A stretch of 8,339 bases of DNA from Rhodospirillaceae bacterium (lineage in GTDB: Bacteria; Pseudomonadota; Alphaproteobacteria; UBA9219). Under the pieces are notes generated by a model. The model saw nothing but the letters and a program-made list of their open reading frames with translations. It was not told the DNA's origin and did no database searches. Both the position numbers and the translations under genes were made by a program. Location: positions 1 through 8,339 of the forward strand of contig DNGD01000214.1 of NCBI GenBank assembly GCA_003486725.1. The letters run 5' to 3'. Of this stretch, positions 1 to 6,741 are shown piece after piece (the first letter of the stretch is position 1; each line of letters opens with the position of its first letter).

Positions 1-197
1 TCCTGTGGTCTTTCGTTTTTTGCGGCGTCGGGTATGCCTTTGGCGACATTATGCAGCGCATGGGCATCGGTGACGAAGAAACCGTGAACTTTGAAATTCG
101 CGGCTTCATGATCGCCTTTTTAGTCATTTTCTTCAGTGTGATCGGCTATCATATCTATCGCGCCAGCCGCACAAAGGAAAACATCGATAAGGAATAA
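1..197 (+). CDS. C-terminal end of a membrane protein, possibly DedA/VTT family (partial)
   Basis: The reading frame is open from base 3 and ends at TAA 195-197, giving 64 visible C-terminal residues; the start lies outside the window. Two hydrophobic stretches are visible. The first begins LWSFVFCGVGYAFGD. The second is GFMIAFLVIFFSVIGYHIY and is followed by a charged tail (RASRTKENIDKE) that would lie on the cytoplasmic side. The LW...GY.FG pattern followed by one more membrane helix and a short basic tail resembles the C-terminal half of DedA (VTT/SNARE-associated) inner-membrane proteins, which act in lipid carrier recycling or membrane homeostasis. That assignment is from pattern memory only. 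With so little sequence, any small polytopic membrane protein remains possible. The gene runs in the same direction as acpP, with 199 bp between them, so it is probably a separate unit. Confidence 0.6.
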   Translation, partial: LWSFVFCGVGYAFGDIMQRMGIGDEETVNFEIRGFMIAFLVIFFSVIGYHIYRASRTKENIDKE

Positions 198-396
198 AGG
201 TTAATATTCCTAAGAATGTTAATAAAAAAATGCAATTCAACGCTTTAATTTTCTGGACAGGCGGATTATCACGGAATAGAGAAAGAGCCTCCTGAGTGAG
301 GCGATTCCTCACGCACGTCGGGTTGATCCAGATGCGCTTTAGGAAACGTGCCTTACGGCAGGTTTATATCATCAACAAAAGAAGGTTGAACAGGTC
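198..396 (+). promoter_or_regulatory. acpP upstream region with alternative hairpins; possible promoter
   Basis: This 199-bp gap contains three structural elements. An A/T-rich inverted repeat lies at 201-222 (9-bp arms with one T-G pair, loop CTAA), but no T-run follows, so it is not a normal terminator. A pair of mutually exclusive GC-rich stems follows: GCCTC 287-291 with GAGGC 298-302, or GTGAGG 296-301 with CCTCAC 307-312. Further on, GCACGT 313-318 is complementary to ACGTGC 346-351. A weak promoter candidate is TGGACA 254-259, 17 bp spacer, TAGAGA 277-282. It would start transcription near the first hairpin and give a leader of about 105-110 nt. The -10 is poor, so the exact promoter is a guess, but acpP-fabF very likely has one somewhere here. 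Confidence 0.3.
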
Positions 397-636
397 ATGA
401 GCGATATTGCAGAACGCGTGAAGAAGATTGTCATCGAGCATCTTGGCGTCGATGCGGCCAAAGTCACGGATAATGCCAGCTTCATCGATGATCTGGGCGC
501 AGACAGCTTGGATACAGTCGAGCTGGTCATGGCCTTTGAAGAAGAATTCGGCGTCGAAATCCCCGATGACGCAGCCGAAAAGATCGTCACCGTTAAGGAC
601 GCGGTTGATTTCATCAATTCGAAAAAAGCCGCCTAA
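397..636 (+). CDS. acpP: Acyl carrier protein
   Basis: This 79-residue acidic protein has the length and sequence expected of type II fatty-acid-synthase acyl carrier protein. The signature around the 4'-phosphopantetheine attachment site is [13 protein letters not shown], with the modified serine at residue 37. It is followed by the conserved acidic helix II ([11 protein letters not shown]) that docks partner enzymes. After AcpS transfers the cofactor, the cytosolic protein carries growing acyl chains as thioesters for FabF and the other Fab enzymes, and supplies acyl groups for phospholipid and lipid A synthesis. The ATG at 397 is preceded by GAAGG at 381-385, a slightly long 11-nt spacing. 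The C-terminus ends SKKAA. fabF starts 35 bp downstream with no terminator between them, so the two genes are probably co-transcribed, a common pairing in Proteobacteria. No key residue is missing. Confidence 0.97.
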   Translation: MSDIAERVKKIVIEHLGVDAAKVTDNASFIDDLGADSLDTVELVMAFEEEFGVEIPDDAAEKIVTVKDAVDFINSKKAA

Positions 637-671
637 GTGGTTTTTCGATTTCTGCCATCACATCGGACTGC

Positions 672-1937
672 ATGAACATGAGACGGGTTGTCGTAACAGG
701 ACTAGGGATGCTCTCACCGCTTGGTGTGGGCGTGGATGTTAATTGGTCGCGCATCACTGCGGGTCAATCAGGCATCGGCAAGATCACAAGCTTTGAATCG
801 TCTGATCTTACCTGTCAAATCGCGGGGCAAGTGCCGCGCGGCGACGAACCCGGCCAGTTCAATCCTGATCGTTTTATCGAGCCGAAAGACCAGAAGAAAA
901 TGGATATCTTTATCCATTTTGCGATGGCAGCGGCCGATGAGGCGATGGCAGACTCCGGTTATGTCCCCGAAAATGACGAAGCGCGTGAACGCGCGGGCGT
1001 CTTGATCGGAGCGGGCATCGGTGGCTTGAATGAAATCTATGAAACGTCAATTTTAATGCATGAAAAGGGAACACGTCGCGTGTCTCCCTTCTTCATTCCC
1101 CGTAGCTTGATCAATCTGGCCTCCGGTCAGGTTTCCATCAAGCACGGACTGCGTGGCCCCAACCACTCTGTGGTGACGGCTTGCGCAACGGGTTCTCACT
1201 CCATCGGCGATGCTGCGCGGTTTATTATCGCTGGCGATGCCGATGTGATGGTGGCTGGTGGAGCCGAAGCCGCCGTGTGCCGCATCGGTATGGCCGGTTT
1301 CTGCGCGATGCGCGCCCTTTCGACGTCTTACAATGACACGCCTGAAAAAGGCTCACGTCCCTATGATAAGGGGCGCGATGGTTTTGTGATGGGCGAGGGC
1401 GCAGGCGTCGTTGTTCTGGAAGAGTACGAGCACGCGAAAAAACGCGGCGCAAAGATTTACGGCGAAGTGATTGGTTATGGCCTGTCGGGCGATGCCTACC
1501 ACATGTCGGCTCCTGCCGAAGACGGCAATGGCGGCTATCGCGCCATGAAGGCTGCTGTCGCTCGCGCTGGGATCACACCGGATGCTATTGATTATATCAA
1601 CGCACACGGCACCTCGACGCCGCTGGGCGACGAAATTGAAGTTCGCGCCGTCAAGCGTCTGCTTGGCGATGCGGTCAGCAAGGTTGCGATGTCCTCCACG
1701 AAATCCGCTACCGGCCATTTGCTGGGCGCGGCGGGCGCGGTCGAGGCGATCTATTGCCTGAAGGCCATGCAGACGGGCATCGTCCCGCCGACGCTGAATC
1801 TGGAAGATCGTTCCGAATCCTGCGAGGGCATCGATCTCGTCCCGCTGAAGGCCAAGGAAAAGAAAATGGACGTCGTTCTGTCGAACTCGTTCGGCTTTGG
1901 CGGCACAAACGCCAGCCTCGTTTTCCGTCGGGTTTAA
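672..1937 (+). CDS. fabF: 3-oxoacyl-[acyl-carrier-protein] synthase II (KAS II)
   Basis: This 421-residue protein is a decarboxylating condensing enzyme that joins malonyl-ACP to acyl-ACP in the cytosolic fatty-acid elongation cycle. The thiolase-fold motifs are all present: RRVVVTGLG near the N-terminus, nucleophile Cys171 in VVTACATGSHSIGDAARF, His312 in NAHGTSTPLGD, and Lys344 and His349 in KSATGHLLGAAG. The glycine-rich gate loop SNSFGFGGTN includes Phe409. The Cys-His-His triad identifies a KAS I/II enzyme rather than FabH. Full length and closest resemblance to FabF, together with its place after acpP, favour KAS II. Two in-frame ATGs, at 672 and 678, are possible starts. Neither has a clear Shine-Dalgarno sequence, and 678 (MRRVVVTG) would also match the family's usual N-terminus. 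In many alphaproteobacteria mltG follows fabF; here a parvulin gene follows after 141 bp instead. Confidence 0.96.
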   Translation: MNMRRVVVTGLGMLSPLGVGVDVNWSRITAGQSGIGKITSFESSDLTCQIAGQVPRGDEPGQFNPDRFIEPKDQKKMDIFIHFAMAAADEAMADSGYVPENDEARERAGVLIGAGIGGLNEIYETSILMHEKGTRRVSPFFIPRSLINLASGQVSIKHGLRGPNHSVVTACATGSHSIGDAARFIIAGDADVMVAGGAEAAVCRIGMAGFCAMRALSTSYNDTPEKGSRPYDKGRDGFVMGEGAGVVVLEEYEHAKKRGAKIYGEVIGYGLSGDAYHMSAPAEDGNGGYRAMKAAVARAGITPDAIDYINAHGTSTPLGDEIEVRAVKRLLGDAVSKVAMSSTKSATGHLLGAAGAVEAIYCLKAMQTGIVPPTLNLEDRSESCEGIDLVPLKAKEKKMDVVLSNSFGFGGTNASLVFRRV

Positions 1938-2078
1938 GACGTTTTCCCGATTGCTCAGGCTACCTAAATCATGCCACAATTTGAGTGTTAGATTCGGTTC
2001 CACAGAACCGGACAAGGCGTAATTGGTTCTCAATTCGCCCCGTTATTATGCAAATTTTTGAACAGGAAGGAACCTGAT
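1938..2078 (+). promoter_or_regulatory. fabF-parvulin intergenic region with candidate -10
   Basis: A small hairpin lies at 1995-2010 (CGGTTC, loop CACA, GAACCG) but has no T-run, so it is at best a weak terminator or an mRNA 3'-end stabiliser. A -10-like TATTAT at 2044-2049 (5 of 6 matches) sits about 30 bp before the parvulin ATG. The nearest -35-like TTGGTT (2023-2028) is only 15 bp away, which is short. A strong ribosome binding site, AGGAAGGA at 2064-2071, follows. I infer that the parvulin gene has its own promoter here, with read-through from fabF also possible. Confidence 0.3.
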
Positions 2079-2948
2079 ATGTCGAAAATGCTTCGTGTAG
2101 CCACGTTGGCTTTGGCTCTTGGCGCGCTGGCTTTGCCGGTTGTGGCACAGGATAAAGCTCCCGCTGCTGACCCCGTTGTCGCGCGTGTAAACGGCGACAC
2201 CATTACGCGCTCGGAAATCGTGCGCGAACTGCAAGGTATGGGCGGACAAGCCGCGCAGATCCCCCCGAATATGCTTTATCCGCAGCTTTTGGAAAAAGCC
2301 ATTGTGACCAAGCTTGTTTCCAAGAAGGGTTACGACGACAAGCTGCAGAACGATAAGGAAGTTAAAGAGCGCCTGAAGGACGCCGAAGCCCAGATCGTAG
2401 CTGACGTGTACATCCGCAAGGCTGTCACGCCAAAGATCACGGACGACAAAATTAAGTCGCGCTATGACGAGCTGGCCGCCAAGTTCAAGCCTGAAGACGA
2501 AGTCCGTGCGCGTCACATCCTCGTCCCCACCGAAGCGGAAGCCGAAGACCTGCTCAAGCAGATCAAGGACGGCGCCGACTTCGCCAAGCTGGCCACCGAA
2601 AAGTCGAAAGACAGCGGCTCAGCCAAACAAGGCGGCGATCTGGGTTATTTCCCACGCAGCGCGATGGTCAAGCCTTTCGCTGAAGCAGCCTTTGGCATGA
2701 AAGTTGGCGATCTTAGCGACAAGCCCGTGAAGACTGACTTCGGCTATCACGTGATCAAGCTGGAAGACCGCCGCAAGTCCAGCCCTCCGCCTTTGGCCGA
2801 GGTCAAGGAACAGATCACCAATCAGGTTGGCCAAGAACTCGTCAGCCAGATGGTAAAGGATATGCAGGCCAAGGCGAAGATCGAGCGATTCAGCATCGAT
2901 GGCTCGCCTCTGCCAAAGAAAGAAGACAAGAAAGAGGATAAGAAGTAA
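2079..2948 (+). CDS. Exported parvulin-type peptidyl-prolyl cis-trans isomerase (PpiC/SurA-like)
   Basis: This 289-residue protein is a periplasmic foldase. It has an N-terminal signal peptide: basic MSKMLR, a hydrophobic core to about residue 20, and a likely signal-peptidase I site after Val-Val-Ala23. A helical chaperone-like segment (about 32-138, starting VARVNGDTITRSE, typical of SurA/PrsA N-domains) comes next. One parvulin domain spans about 141-232, with RARHILV (His146), GGDLGYF (Asp187), the Met/Phe pocket MVKPFAEAAF, and FGYHVIKLED (His224). The tail is very rich in Lys, Asp and Glu. It lacks the second parvulin domain of SurA. The start was set at ATG 2079 because AGGAAGGA (2064-2071) sits ideally before it; an in-frame TTG at 2058 would place a charged stretch ahead of the signal peptide and overlap that site. 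No lipobox cysteine is present, so it is probably soluble in the periplasm. It is followed by a strong terminator. Confidence 0.9.
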   Translation: MSKMLRVATLALALGALALPVVAQDKAPAADPVVARVNGDTITRSEIVRELQGMGGQAAQIPPNMLYPQLLEKAIVTKLVSKKGYDDKLQNDKEVKERLKDAEAQIVADVYIRKAVTPKITDDKIKSRYDELAAKFKPEDEVRARHILVPTEAEAEDLLKQIKDGADFAKLATEKSKDSGSAKQGGDLGYFPRSAMVKPFAEAAFGMKVGDLSDKPVKTDFGYHVIKLEDRRKSSPPPLAEVKEQITNQVGQELVSQMVKDMQAKAKIERFSIDGSPLPKKEDKKEDKK

Positions 2949-2972
2949 TCCTTCTTCCCCTTGAGCCCAAAG

Positions 2973-3005
2973 AAAAAGCCCGGCTGGAAACAGCCGGGCT
3001 TTTTT
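2973..3005. terminator. Bidirectional intrinsic terminator between parvulin gene and convergent unknown gene
   Basis: Arms AAGCCCGGCTG (2976-2986) and CAGCCGGGCTT (2991-3001) form an 11-bp GC-rich stem with a GAAA tetraloop. The stem is flanked by an A-run on the left and six T's (3000-3005) on the right. Read on the minus strand, the same stem is followed by a five-T run, so it can end both the parvulin transcript and the convergent 3018-3653 gene, whose stop codon is only 12 bp away. Confidence 0.92.
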
Positions 3006-3017
3006 AATGATATTGGA

Positions 3018-3653
3018 TCATGGATTCTTCGGCTGTATAATCTCAAGCGCATTAATTTTGGTTACGCCTCGGTAAGGCTCTGCATAACGACCGGTCTCGA
3101 CCTTAAGCGGCTGTACAGTCATATCGCTGGCACCGTGCAAATAGGTGGCACGACCATCTTGAAGCACCACGCCGAACGTATCCGCATTTCTGAATGCAAA
3201 ATCAGCCTTAAACGCGATCAACTTCGCCGTGAGTCTATCGAAAAAGCGCGGCTTGGTTTCGAGTGGCATGGGATAAGAAGCCAACTGATTTTTATCTTTG
3301 TCATAATCACGCGCAAGTACTGCGGTGTTATGCCGTACGATCATCTTGACGTCTTTGCCAATCACAAACCAAATACCGTTTTCGGATTTAGACGGATCCG
3401 GGCATTTTAAAACGGTTGTGCCTCCATCTTGCTTATACGTAGCCTCACAACCTGTTGCAATCGAGGCCGACACGGCAGATTTCAAAAGCTTGTAGTGTTC
3501 TGAATTATCTTCTGAGGATTTAGCGTTTTGCTTTTGATCGAGACTGGGTTCATCCCCACTTAACGCGGTGAAGTGAATAAAGAAAGTGAGGGGAACAGCT
3601 GTGGCCAATAAAGCGGCTCTAGGGAAAAGCTTACTAAATAGAGAAGCGTTCAT
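3018..3653 (-). CDS. Exported or membrane-anchored protein of unknown function
   Basis: I do not recognise this 211-residue protein. The N-terminus has Lys8/Arg12 followed by a hydrophobic run (about 13-31), consistent with a signal peptide or a single N-terminal anchor. A hydrophilic, probably disordered Ser/Asp/Lys/Gln linker (about 33-55) follows, then a mature domain rich in beta-type segments (for example GIWFVIGKDVKMIV and DFAFRNADTFGVVLQDGRATYLHG). The only two cysteines, Cys69 and Cys84, both lie in the exported part and could form a disulfide. The ATG (3651-3653) has a good Shine-Dalgarno AAAGGA (3662-3667 on the plus strand), 8 nt upstream. Codons are visibly richer in A/T at third positions than in clpA or fabF, which may indicate acquisition. 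It stands alone, convergent with the parvulin gene and sharing its terminator. No function can be assigned. Confidence 0.75.
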   Translation of the reverse strand: MNASLFSKLFPRAALLATAVPLTFFIHFTALSGDEPSLDQKQNAKSSEDNSEHYKLLKSAVSASIATGCEATYKQDGGTTVLKCPDPSKSENGIWFVIGKDVKMIVRHNTAVLARDYDKDKNQLASYPMPLETKPRFFDRLTAKLIAFKADFAFRNADTFGVVLQDGRATYLHGASDMTVQPLKVETGRYAEPYRGVTKINALEIIQPKNP

Positions 3654-3995
3654 ATTACTTATCCTTTAAATAGGGTGGCATCGAGTATGTAATTGTGTAA
3701 CACGATATAATAGTTGCATCGATATGAATGTGGTTTCAGGCCCGCGAAAGATGCAGGAATAAAACCCTTTAGAATCAACGAATCTTGGAAATTTGGGGCT
3801 CTGTGGGCCTCGGGAACGTACAAAGAGACGGTTTTTTGTCACGAAGACGACGTAGGAGCGTTTTTAACCATAAAACGTCTATATGTAGTGGTTAGATGAG
3901 TCAAAAAACCGCTACATATAGTGGGTCAAAAGCTGACGTCCGCAAAACCTAAAAACAGCCAAACTTTCCGAACCAGAAGGAAGGAGTCAGCCGCC
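3654..3995. other. 342-bp intergenic region without a convincing gene
   Basis: This A/T-rich stretch lies between the 5' end of the unknown gene (3653) and the 3' end of clpA (3996). It holds the ribosome binding site of the unknown gene, a perfect but isolated TATAAT at 3706-3711 (plus strand, no matching -35), and the inverted repeat at 3879-3921. A further 10-bp complementary pair is CGGTTTTTTG 3829-3838 with CAAAAAACCG 3902-3911, which could compete with the main hairpin. A 61-codon open frame at 3714-3899 starts with TTG, has no ribosome binding site, and does not resemble anything known to me. No tRNA or rRNA structure was recognised. Confidence 0.6.
3879..3921. repeat. 15-bp inverted repeat, NrdR-box-like arms or clpA terminator
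   Basis: The arms are 3879-3893 and 3907-3921, with a 13-nt spacer. All 15 positions pair if read as plus-strand RNA (one U-G wobble, 3889/3911). On the minus strand that position is a C-A mismatch. Each arm contains CTACATATAG (reading the left arm on the minus strand), close to the NrdR operator core CwAtATaTwG as I recall it. The right-hand site, continued to TGG, fits it best. The two cores are 33 bp apart centre to centre, near the three helical turns usual for paired NrdR sites. Alternatively it is the terminator of clpA, about 75 bp past its stop, but only a short interrupted T-run follows on that strand. I cannot decide between these readings. Confidence 0.45.
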
Positions 3996-6323
3996 TTACC
4001 GCCCATTCACATCTTCTTTGCTGGAGGCTTTGACCTCAGGCTCGGTGACCGAAGGCAGGGCAACAGGTTCCTTGAACGAGAAGGTGAGGGTGCTAGTGGC
4101 GGCATCAAGATCCACGATCACCGTGCCTCCCTTTTGCAGCTTGCCGAACAGCAGTTCATCGGCCAGCGGTTTTTTCAGTTTCTCTTGGATAAGGCGGGCG
4201 AGGGGACGCGCCCCGAACGCGGGATCATAGCCTTTTTGCGCAAGCCAAGCGCGGGCTTCATCCGACAGCGTGATGGTGACGCCGCGATCCGCAAGCTGGG
4301 CTTCCAACTGGATGATAAACTTGTCGACGACACGTTCGATCGACTCTTGCGACAACGACTTAAAGCCGATGATGGCGTCCAGACGATTGCGGAACTCGGG
4401 CGAGAAGGCGCGTTTGATGGCCTCTTGATCCTCGCCCTCGCGCGTTGTGCGCTCAAACCCGATAACGGCGTGCGCGATTTCGGTGGCGCCCGCATTGGTC
4501 GTCATAATCAGTATGACGTTGCGGAAAGAAACGCTCTTGCCGTTATGGTCGGTGAGGGTGCCGTGATCCATAATCTGCAACAGAATATTGTAAAGATCCT
4601 GATGCGCCTTTTCGATTTCATCCAGCAGCACGACGCAATGCGGCTGTTGGTCTACCGCGTCGGTCAGAAGCCCCCCTTGCTCAAAACCAACATACCCCGG
4701 AGGCGCACCGATCAGGCGCGCGACGCTGTGCTTTTCCATATATTCGGACATGTCAAAGCGCTTCAACTCCACGCCCATATTCTTGGCAAGCTGGCGCGCC
4801 ACTTCGGTCTTGCCCACACCCGTCGGGCCAGAGAACAGATAGCAGCCGATGGGCTTCTCCGGCTCACGAAGGCCGGCACGGGAAAGCTTGATGGCGTTGG
4901 CGAGCGAGGCGATCGCCTCGCTTTGGCCATAGACCATCGCGCCGAGGTCGCGCTCTAGATGCTGAAGCATCGTGCGGTCGTCTTGACTGACCGTGTAGGC
5001 AGGGATGCGGGCAATCTTGGCAATCATCGCCTCGATGTCTTTGGCGACGATGTGTCGCTTGCGCTTTTCAGGCGGTGCCAGCCTCTGCGCCGCCCCCACC
5101 TCGTCAATCACATCAATGGCTTTATCGGGGAGTTTACGGTCATGCATGTGCCGTACCGACAGCTCTACCGCCGCCCGAAGCGCTTCATGGCGATAAAGGA
5201 CGTCATGGAAGGCTTCATAGGCGGGCTTCAGGCCAGTCAGGATCTCGACGGCTTCCTCTACCGTCGGCTCATCGACGGTGATCTTCTGGAACCGCCGCGC
5301 CAACGCGTGATCTTTCTCGAAATAATTGCGGTACTCTTTATAGGTAGTGGAGCCGATGCAACGGATATCTCCATTCGTCAAAGCAGGCTTGAGAAGGTTC
5401 GAGGCATCCATAGAGCCGCTAGAGGTCGCGCCCGCGCCGATAACGGTGTGGATTTCGTCGATAAACAAGATGGCGTGCGGCTCCTTAGTGATTTCTTGCA
5501 AAACGTTCTTCAGCCGCTCCTCAAAATCACCACGATAGCGGGTGCCCGCGATCAGCGTGCCCATATCCAAGGCATAGATGGTGGTATCCTTCAGAACCTC
5601 AGGCACTTCTTCATTCACGATGCGCAGCGCCAAGCCTTGGACAATGGCCGTCTTCCCCACACCAGAGTCGCCGACGTAAAGGGGATTGTTTTTCTGGCGG
5701 CGGCATAGCACCTGCACCGTCCGCTCCACCTCGTCATGGCGACCGATAAGCCTATCGATCTTTCCATCTCGTGCGCTTTGATTGAGGTTCGTGCAATAGG
5801 TCAAAAGTGCCTCTGCGCCTTCCTTGGGGGCCGGTTCACCGTCCACCCCAAGCGTCCCGAGAACAGATTCAGGGCGCTTCTTGGCACCATCCTTCTTGGT
5901 GATCCCGTGAGACAAATAATTGACAACATCAAGGCGCGTCACCTCCTGCTGCGCGAGGAAATAGACGGCGTGACTTTCGCGCTCATGGAACAAAGCAGCC
6001 AGCACGTGAGCCCCGTTGACCTCATGACGTCCAGCGGACTGAACATGGATCACCGCGCGTTGCAAGACGCGCTGGAACCCGGTTGTGGGCTGGGGATCGA
6101 CCGGCTGATCCGTTATCAGCACGTCCATTTCCTCGTCCAGATGCTGATCGAGCACGGCCTGCAACCGGCCTATATCCGCGCCGCACGCCTTCAAGACCAA
6201 AACCGCATCGTCGTCTTCGGTTAACGCCAGCAACAAATGCTCAGGCGTCACATATTCATGACGATGCGCGGCGGCCAGACTGATCGCGCGATGTAAACTG
6301 TTTTCAAGATTGGGTGAGAGCAT
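3996..6323 (-). CDS. clpA: ATP-dependent Clp protease ATP-binding subunit ClpA
   Basis: This 775-residue AAA+ unfoldase forms a hexamer on ClpP, unfolds substrates with ATP and threads them into the protease. Domains in order: a ClpS-binding N-domain of two Clp-N repeats (about 1-145, beginning LENSLHRAISLAAAHRHEYV); D1 with Walker A GDSGVGKT (218-225), pore loop RYRG (262-265) and Walker B ILFIDE (285-290); and D2 with Walker A GPTGVGKT (499-506), pore loop GYVG (543-546), Walker B VVLLDE (564-569) and sensor-2 GARPLAR (704-710). The ClpP-docking loop is IGF (621-623), where E. coli ClpA has IGL. There is no ClpB-type middle domain. The start ATG (6321-6323) is preceded by a near-perfect AAGGAGG five bases upstream, which overlaps the clpS stop codon. 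With clpS just 10 bp upstream the two are translationally close and surely co-transcribed. Length and motifs are complete, with no sign of decay. Confidence 0.97.
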   Translation of the reverse strand: MLSPNLENSLHRAISLAAAHRHEYVTPEHLLLALTEDDDAVLVLKACGADIGRLQAVLDQHLDEEMDVLITDQPVDPQPTTGFQRVLQRAVIHVQSAGRHEVNGAHVLAALFHERESHAVYFLAQQEVTRLDVVNYLSHGITKKDGAKKRPESVLGTLGVDGEPAPKEGAEALLTYCTNLNQSARDGKIDRLIGRHDEVERTVQVLCRRQKNNPLYVGDSGVGKTAIVQGLALRIVNEEVPEVLKDTTIYALDMGTLIAGTRYRGDFEERLKNVLQEITKEPHAILFIDEIHTVIGAGATSSGSMDASNLLKPALTNGDIRCIGSTTYKEYRNYFEKDHALARRFQKITVDEPTVEEAVEILTGLKPAYEAFHDVLYRHEALRAAVELSVRHMHDRKLPDKAIDVIDEVGAAQRLAPPEKRKRHIVAKDIEAMIAKIARIPAYTVSQDDRTMLQHLERDLGAMVYGQSEAIASLANAIKLSRAGLREPEKPIGCYLFSGPTGVGKTEVARQLAKNMGVELKRFDMSEYMEKHSVARLIGAPPGYVGFEQGGLLTDAVDQQPHCVVLLDEIEKAHQDLYNILLQIMDHGTLTDHNGKSVSFRNVILIMTTNAGATEIAHAVIGFERTTREGEDQEAIKRAFSPEFRNRLDAIIGFKSLSQESIERVVDKFIIQLEAQLADRGVTITLSDEARAWLAQKGYDPAFGARPLARLIQEKLKKPLADELLFGKLQKGGTVIVDLDAATSTLTFSFKEPVALPSVTEPEVKASSKEDVNGR

Positions 6324-6328
6324 GGGAG

Positions 6329-6335
6329 CCTCCTT
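6329..6335 (-). promoter_or_regulatory. Strong clpA ribosome binding site overlapping the clpS stop codon
   Basis: On the minus strand AAGGAGG lies five bases before the clpA ATG. Its first two bases overlap the TAA of clpS (6334-6336), so ribosomes finishing clpS terminate on the clpA initiation site. This favours coupled translation of adaptor and unfoldase. Confidence 0.85.
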
Positions 6336-6666
6336 ATTCTTTTTCTATTTTGCATTGAAGCGGATGCTGGGCGATACGCGCCGCCTGCATCACCTGTGAC
6401 GCTTTTGTTTCCGCGACGTCATAGGTGTAAACGCCGCACAACCCGCTGCCTTTATGATGAACGTGCAGCATGATGCGCATGGCTTCCTCATGGCTCTTGT
6501 TAAACACGGTTTCCAGAATGACGATCACGAAATCCATCGGCGTGAAATCGTCGTTCAAGATATAAACTTTGTACATCGACGGCTTTTGCGTTGTCGATTT
6601 TGTTCTCGTCTTCAGCTTCGCGTGCGGCGCGCCGATCTCGATTTGATCGTTCGAACGCTCGCTCAT
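6334..6666 (-). CDS. clpS: ATP-dependent Clp protease adaptor ClpS
   Basis: This 110-residue cytosolic adaptor binds the ClpA N-domain and delivers proteins with bulky N-terminal residues (N-end rule) to ClpAP. The family core is clear: [21 protein letters not shown] with Asn38-Asp39-Asp40 of the N-degron pocket, then [23 protein letters not shown] with the pocket histidine (His70), ending [15 protein letters not shown]. The N-terminal 25-30 residues are polar and flexible, as usual, and needed for activation of ClpA. The start is uncertain. ATG 6664-6666 (MSERSND) gives normal length but has little Shine-Dalgarno. An in-frame ATG at 6703-6705 adds 13 residues and has AGAAGG only one base away. 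The promoter I propose would start transcription almost at that upstream ATG, so I prefer the inner one. The frame stays open to 6840 but that part overlaps the promoters. Confidence 0.93.
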   Translation of the reverse strand: MSERSNDQIEIGAPHAKLKTRTKSTTQKPSMYKVYILNDDFTPMDFVIVILETVFNKSHEEAMRIMLHVHHKGSGLCGVYTYDVAETKASQVMQAARIAQHPLQCKIEKE

Positions 6667-6712
6667 GAGGGTGATGAGAGTCGCGGGGTAGGGGCTGTTT
6701 GTCATGCCTTCT

Positions 6713-6741
6713 ATACTACACAAAACCTTCGCACATGACAA
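6713..6741 (-). promoter_or_regulatory. Proposed clpS-clpA promoter
   Basis: On the minus strand TTGTCA (6736-6741, 5 of 6 consensus bases) is followed after exactly 17 bp by TAGTAT (6713-6718, 4 of 6). Transcription would begin close to 6705-6707, giving a leader of about 40 nt for the ATG at 6666. Its -35 overlaps the -35 of the proposed nadD promoter on the other strand. No heat-shock-type (sigma-32) promoter was recognised. Confidence 0.5.

Noticed and set aside
1995..2010. Hairpin after fabF as a terminator
   Set aside because: The stem is only 6 bp and no T-run follows, so it does not meet the pattern of an intrinsic terminator.
1353..2033. Minus-strand 226-codon frame opposite fabF
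   Set aside because: It is the antisense shadow of the conserved FabF coding sequence, without a ribosome binding site or domain resemblance.
2058..2078. Seven extra residues for the parvulin from an in-frame TTG
   Set aside because: The Shine-Dalgarno AGGAAGGA lies inside this extension and serves the ATG at 2079, which also gives a normal signal peptide.
2961..3410. 149-codon plus-strand frame after the parvulin gene
   Set aside because: It starts inside the terminator region and is antisense to the unknown exported gene, which has the better ribosome binding site and signal-like N-terminus.
3714..3899. 61-codon plus-strand frame in the intergenic region
   Set aside because: It starts with TTG overlapping the isolated TATAAT, lacks a ribosome binding site, has no recognised similarity, and its 3' end runs into the inverted repeat.
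3921..5708. Two long plus-strand open frames (345 and 249 codons) end to end opposite clpA
   Set aside because: They lie antisense to a complete, motif-rich ClpA. Their length follows from clpA codon bias, they have no ribosome binding sites, and they show no recognisable domains.
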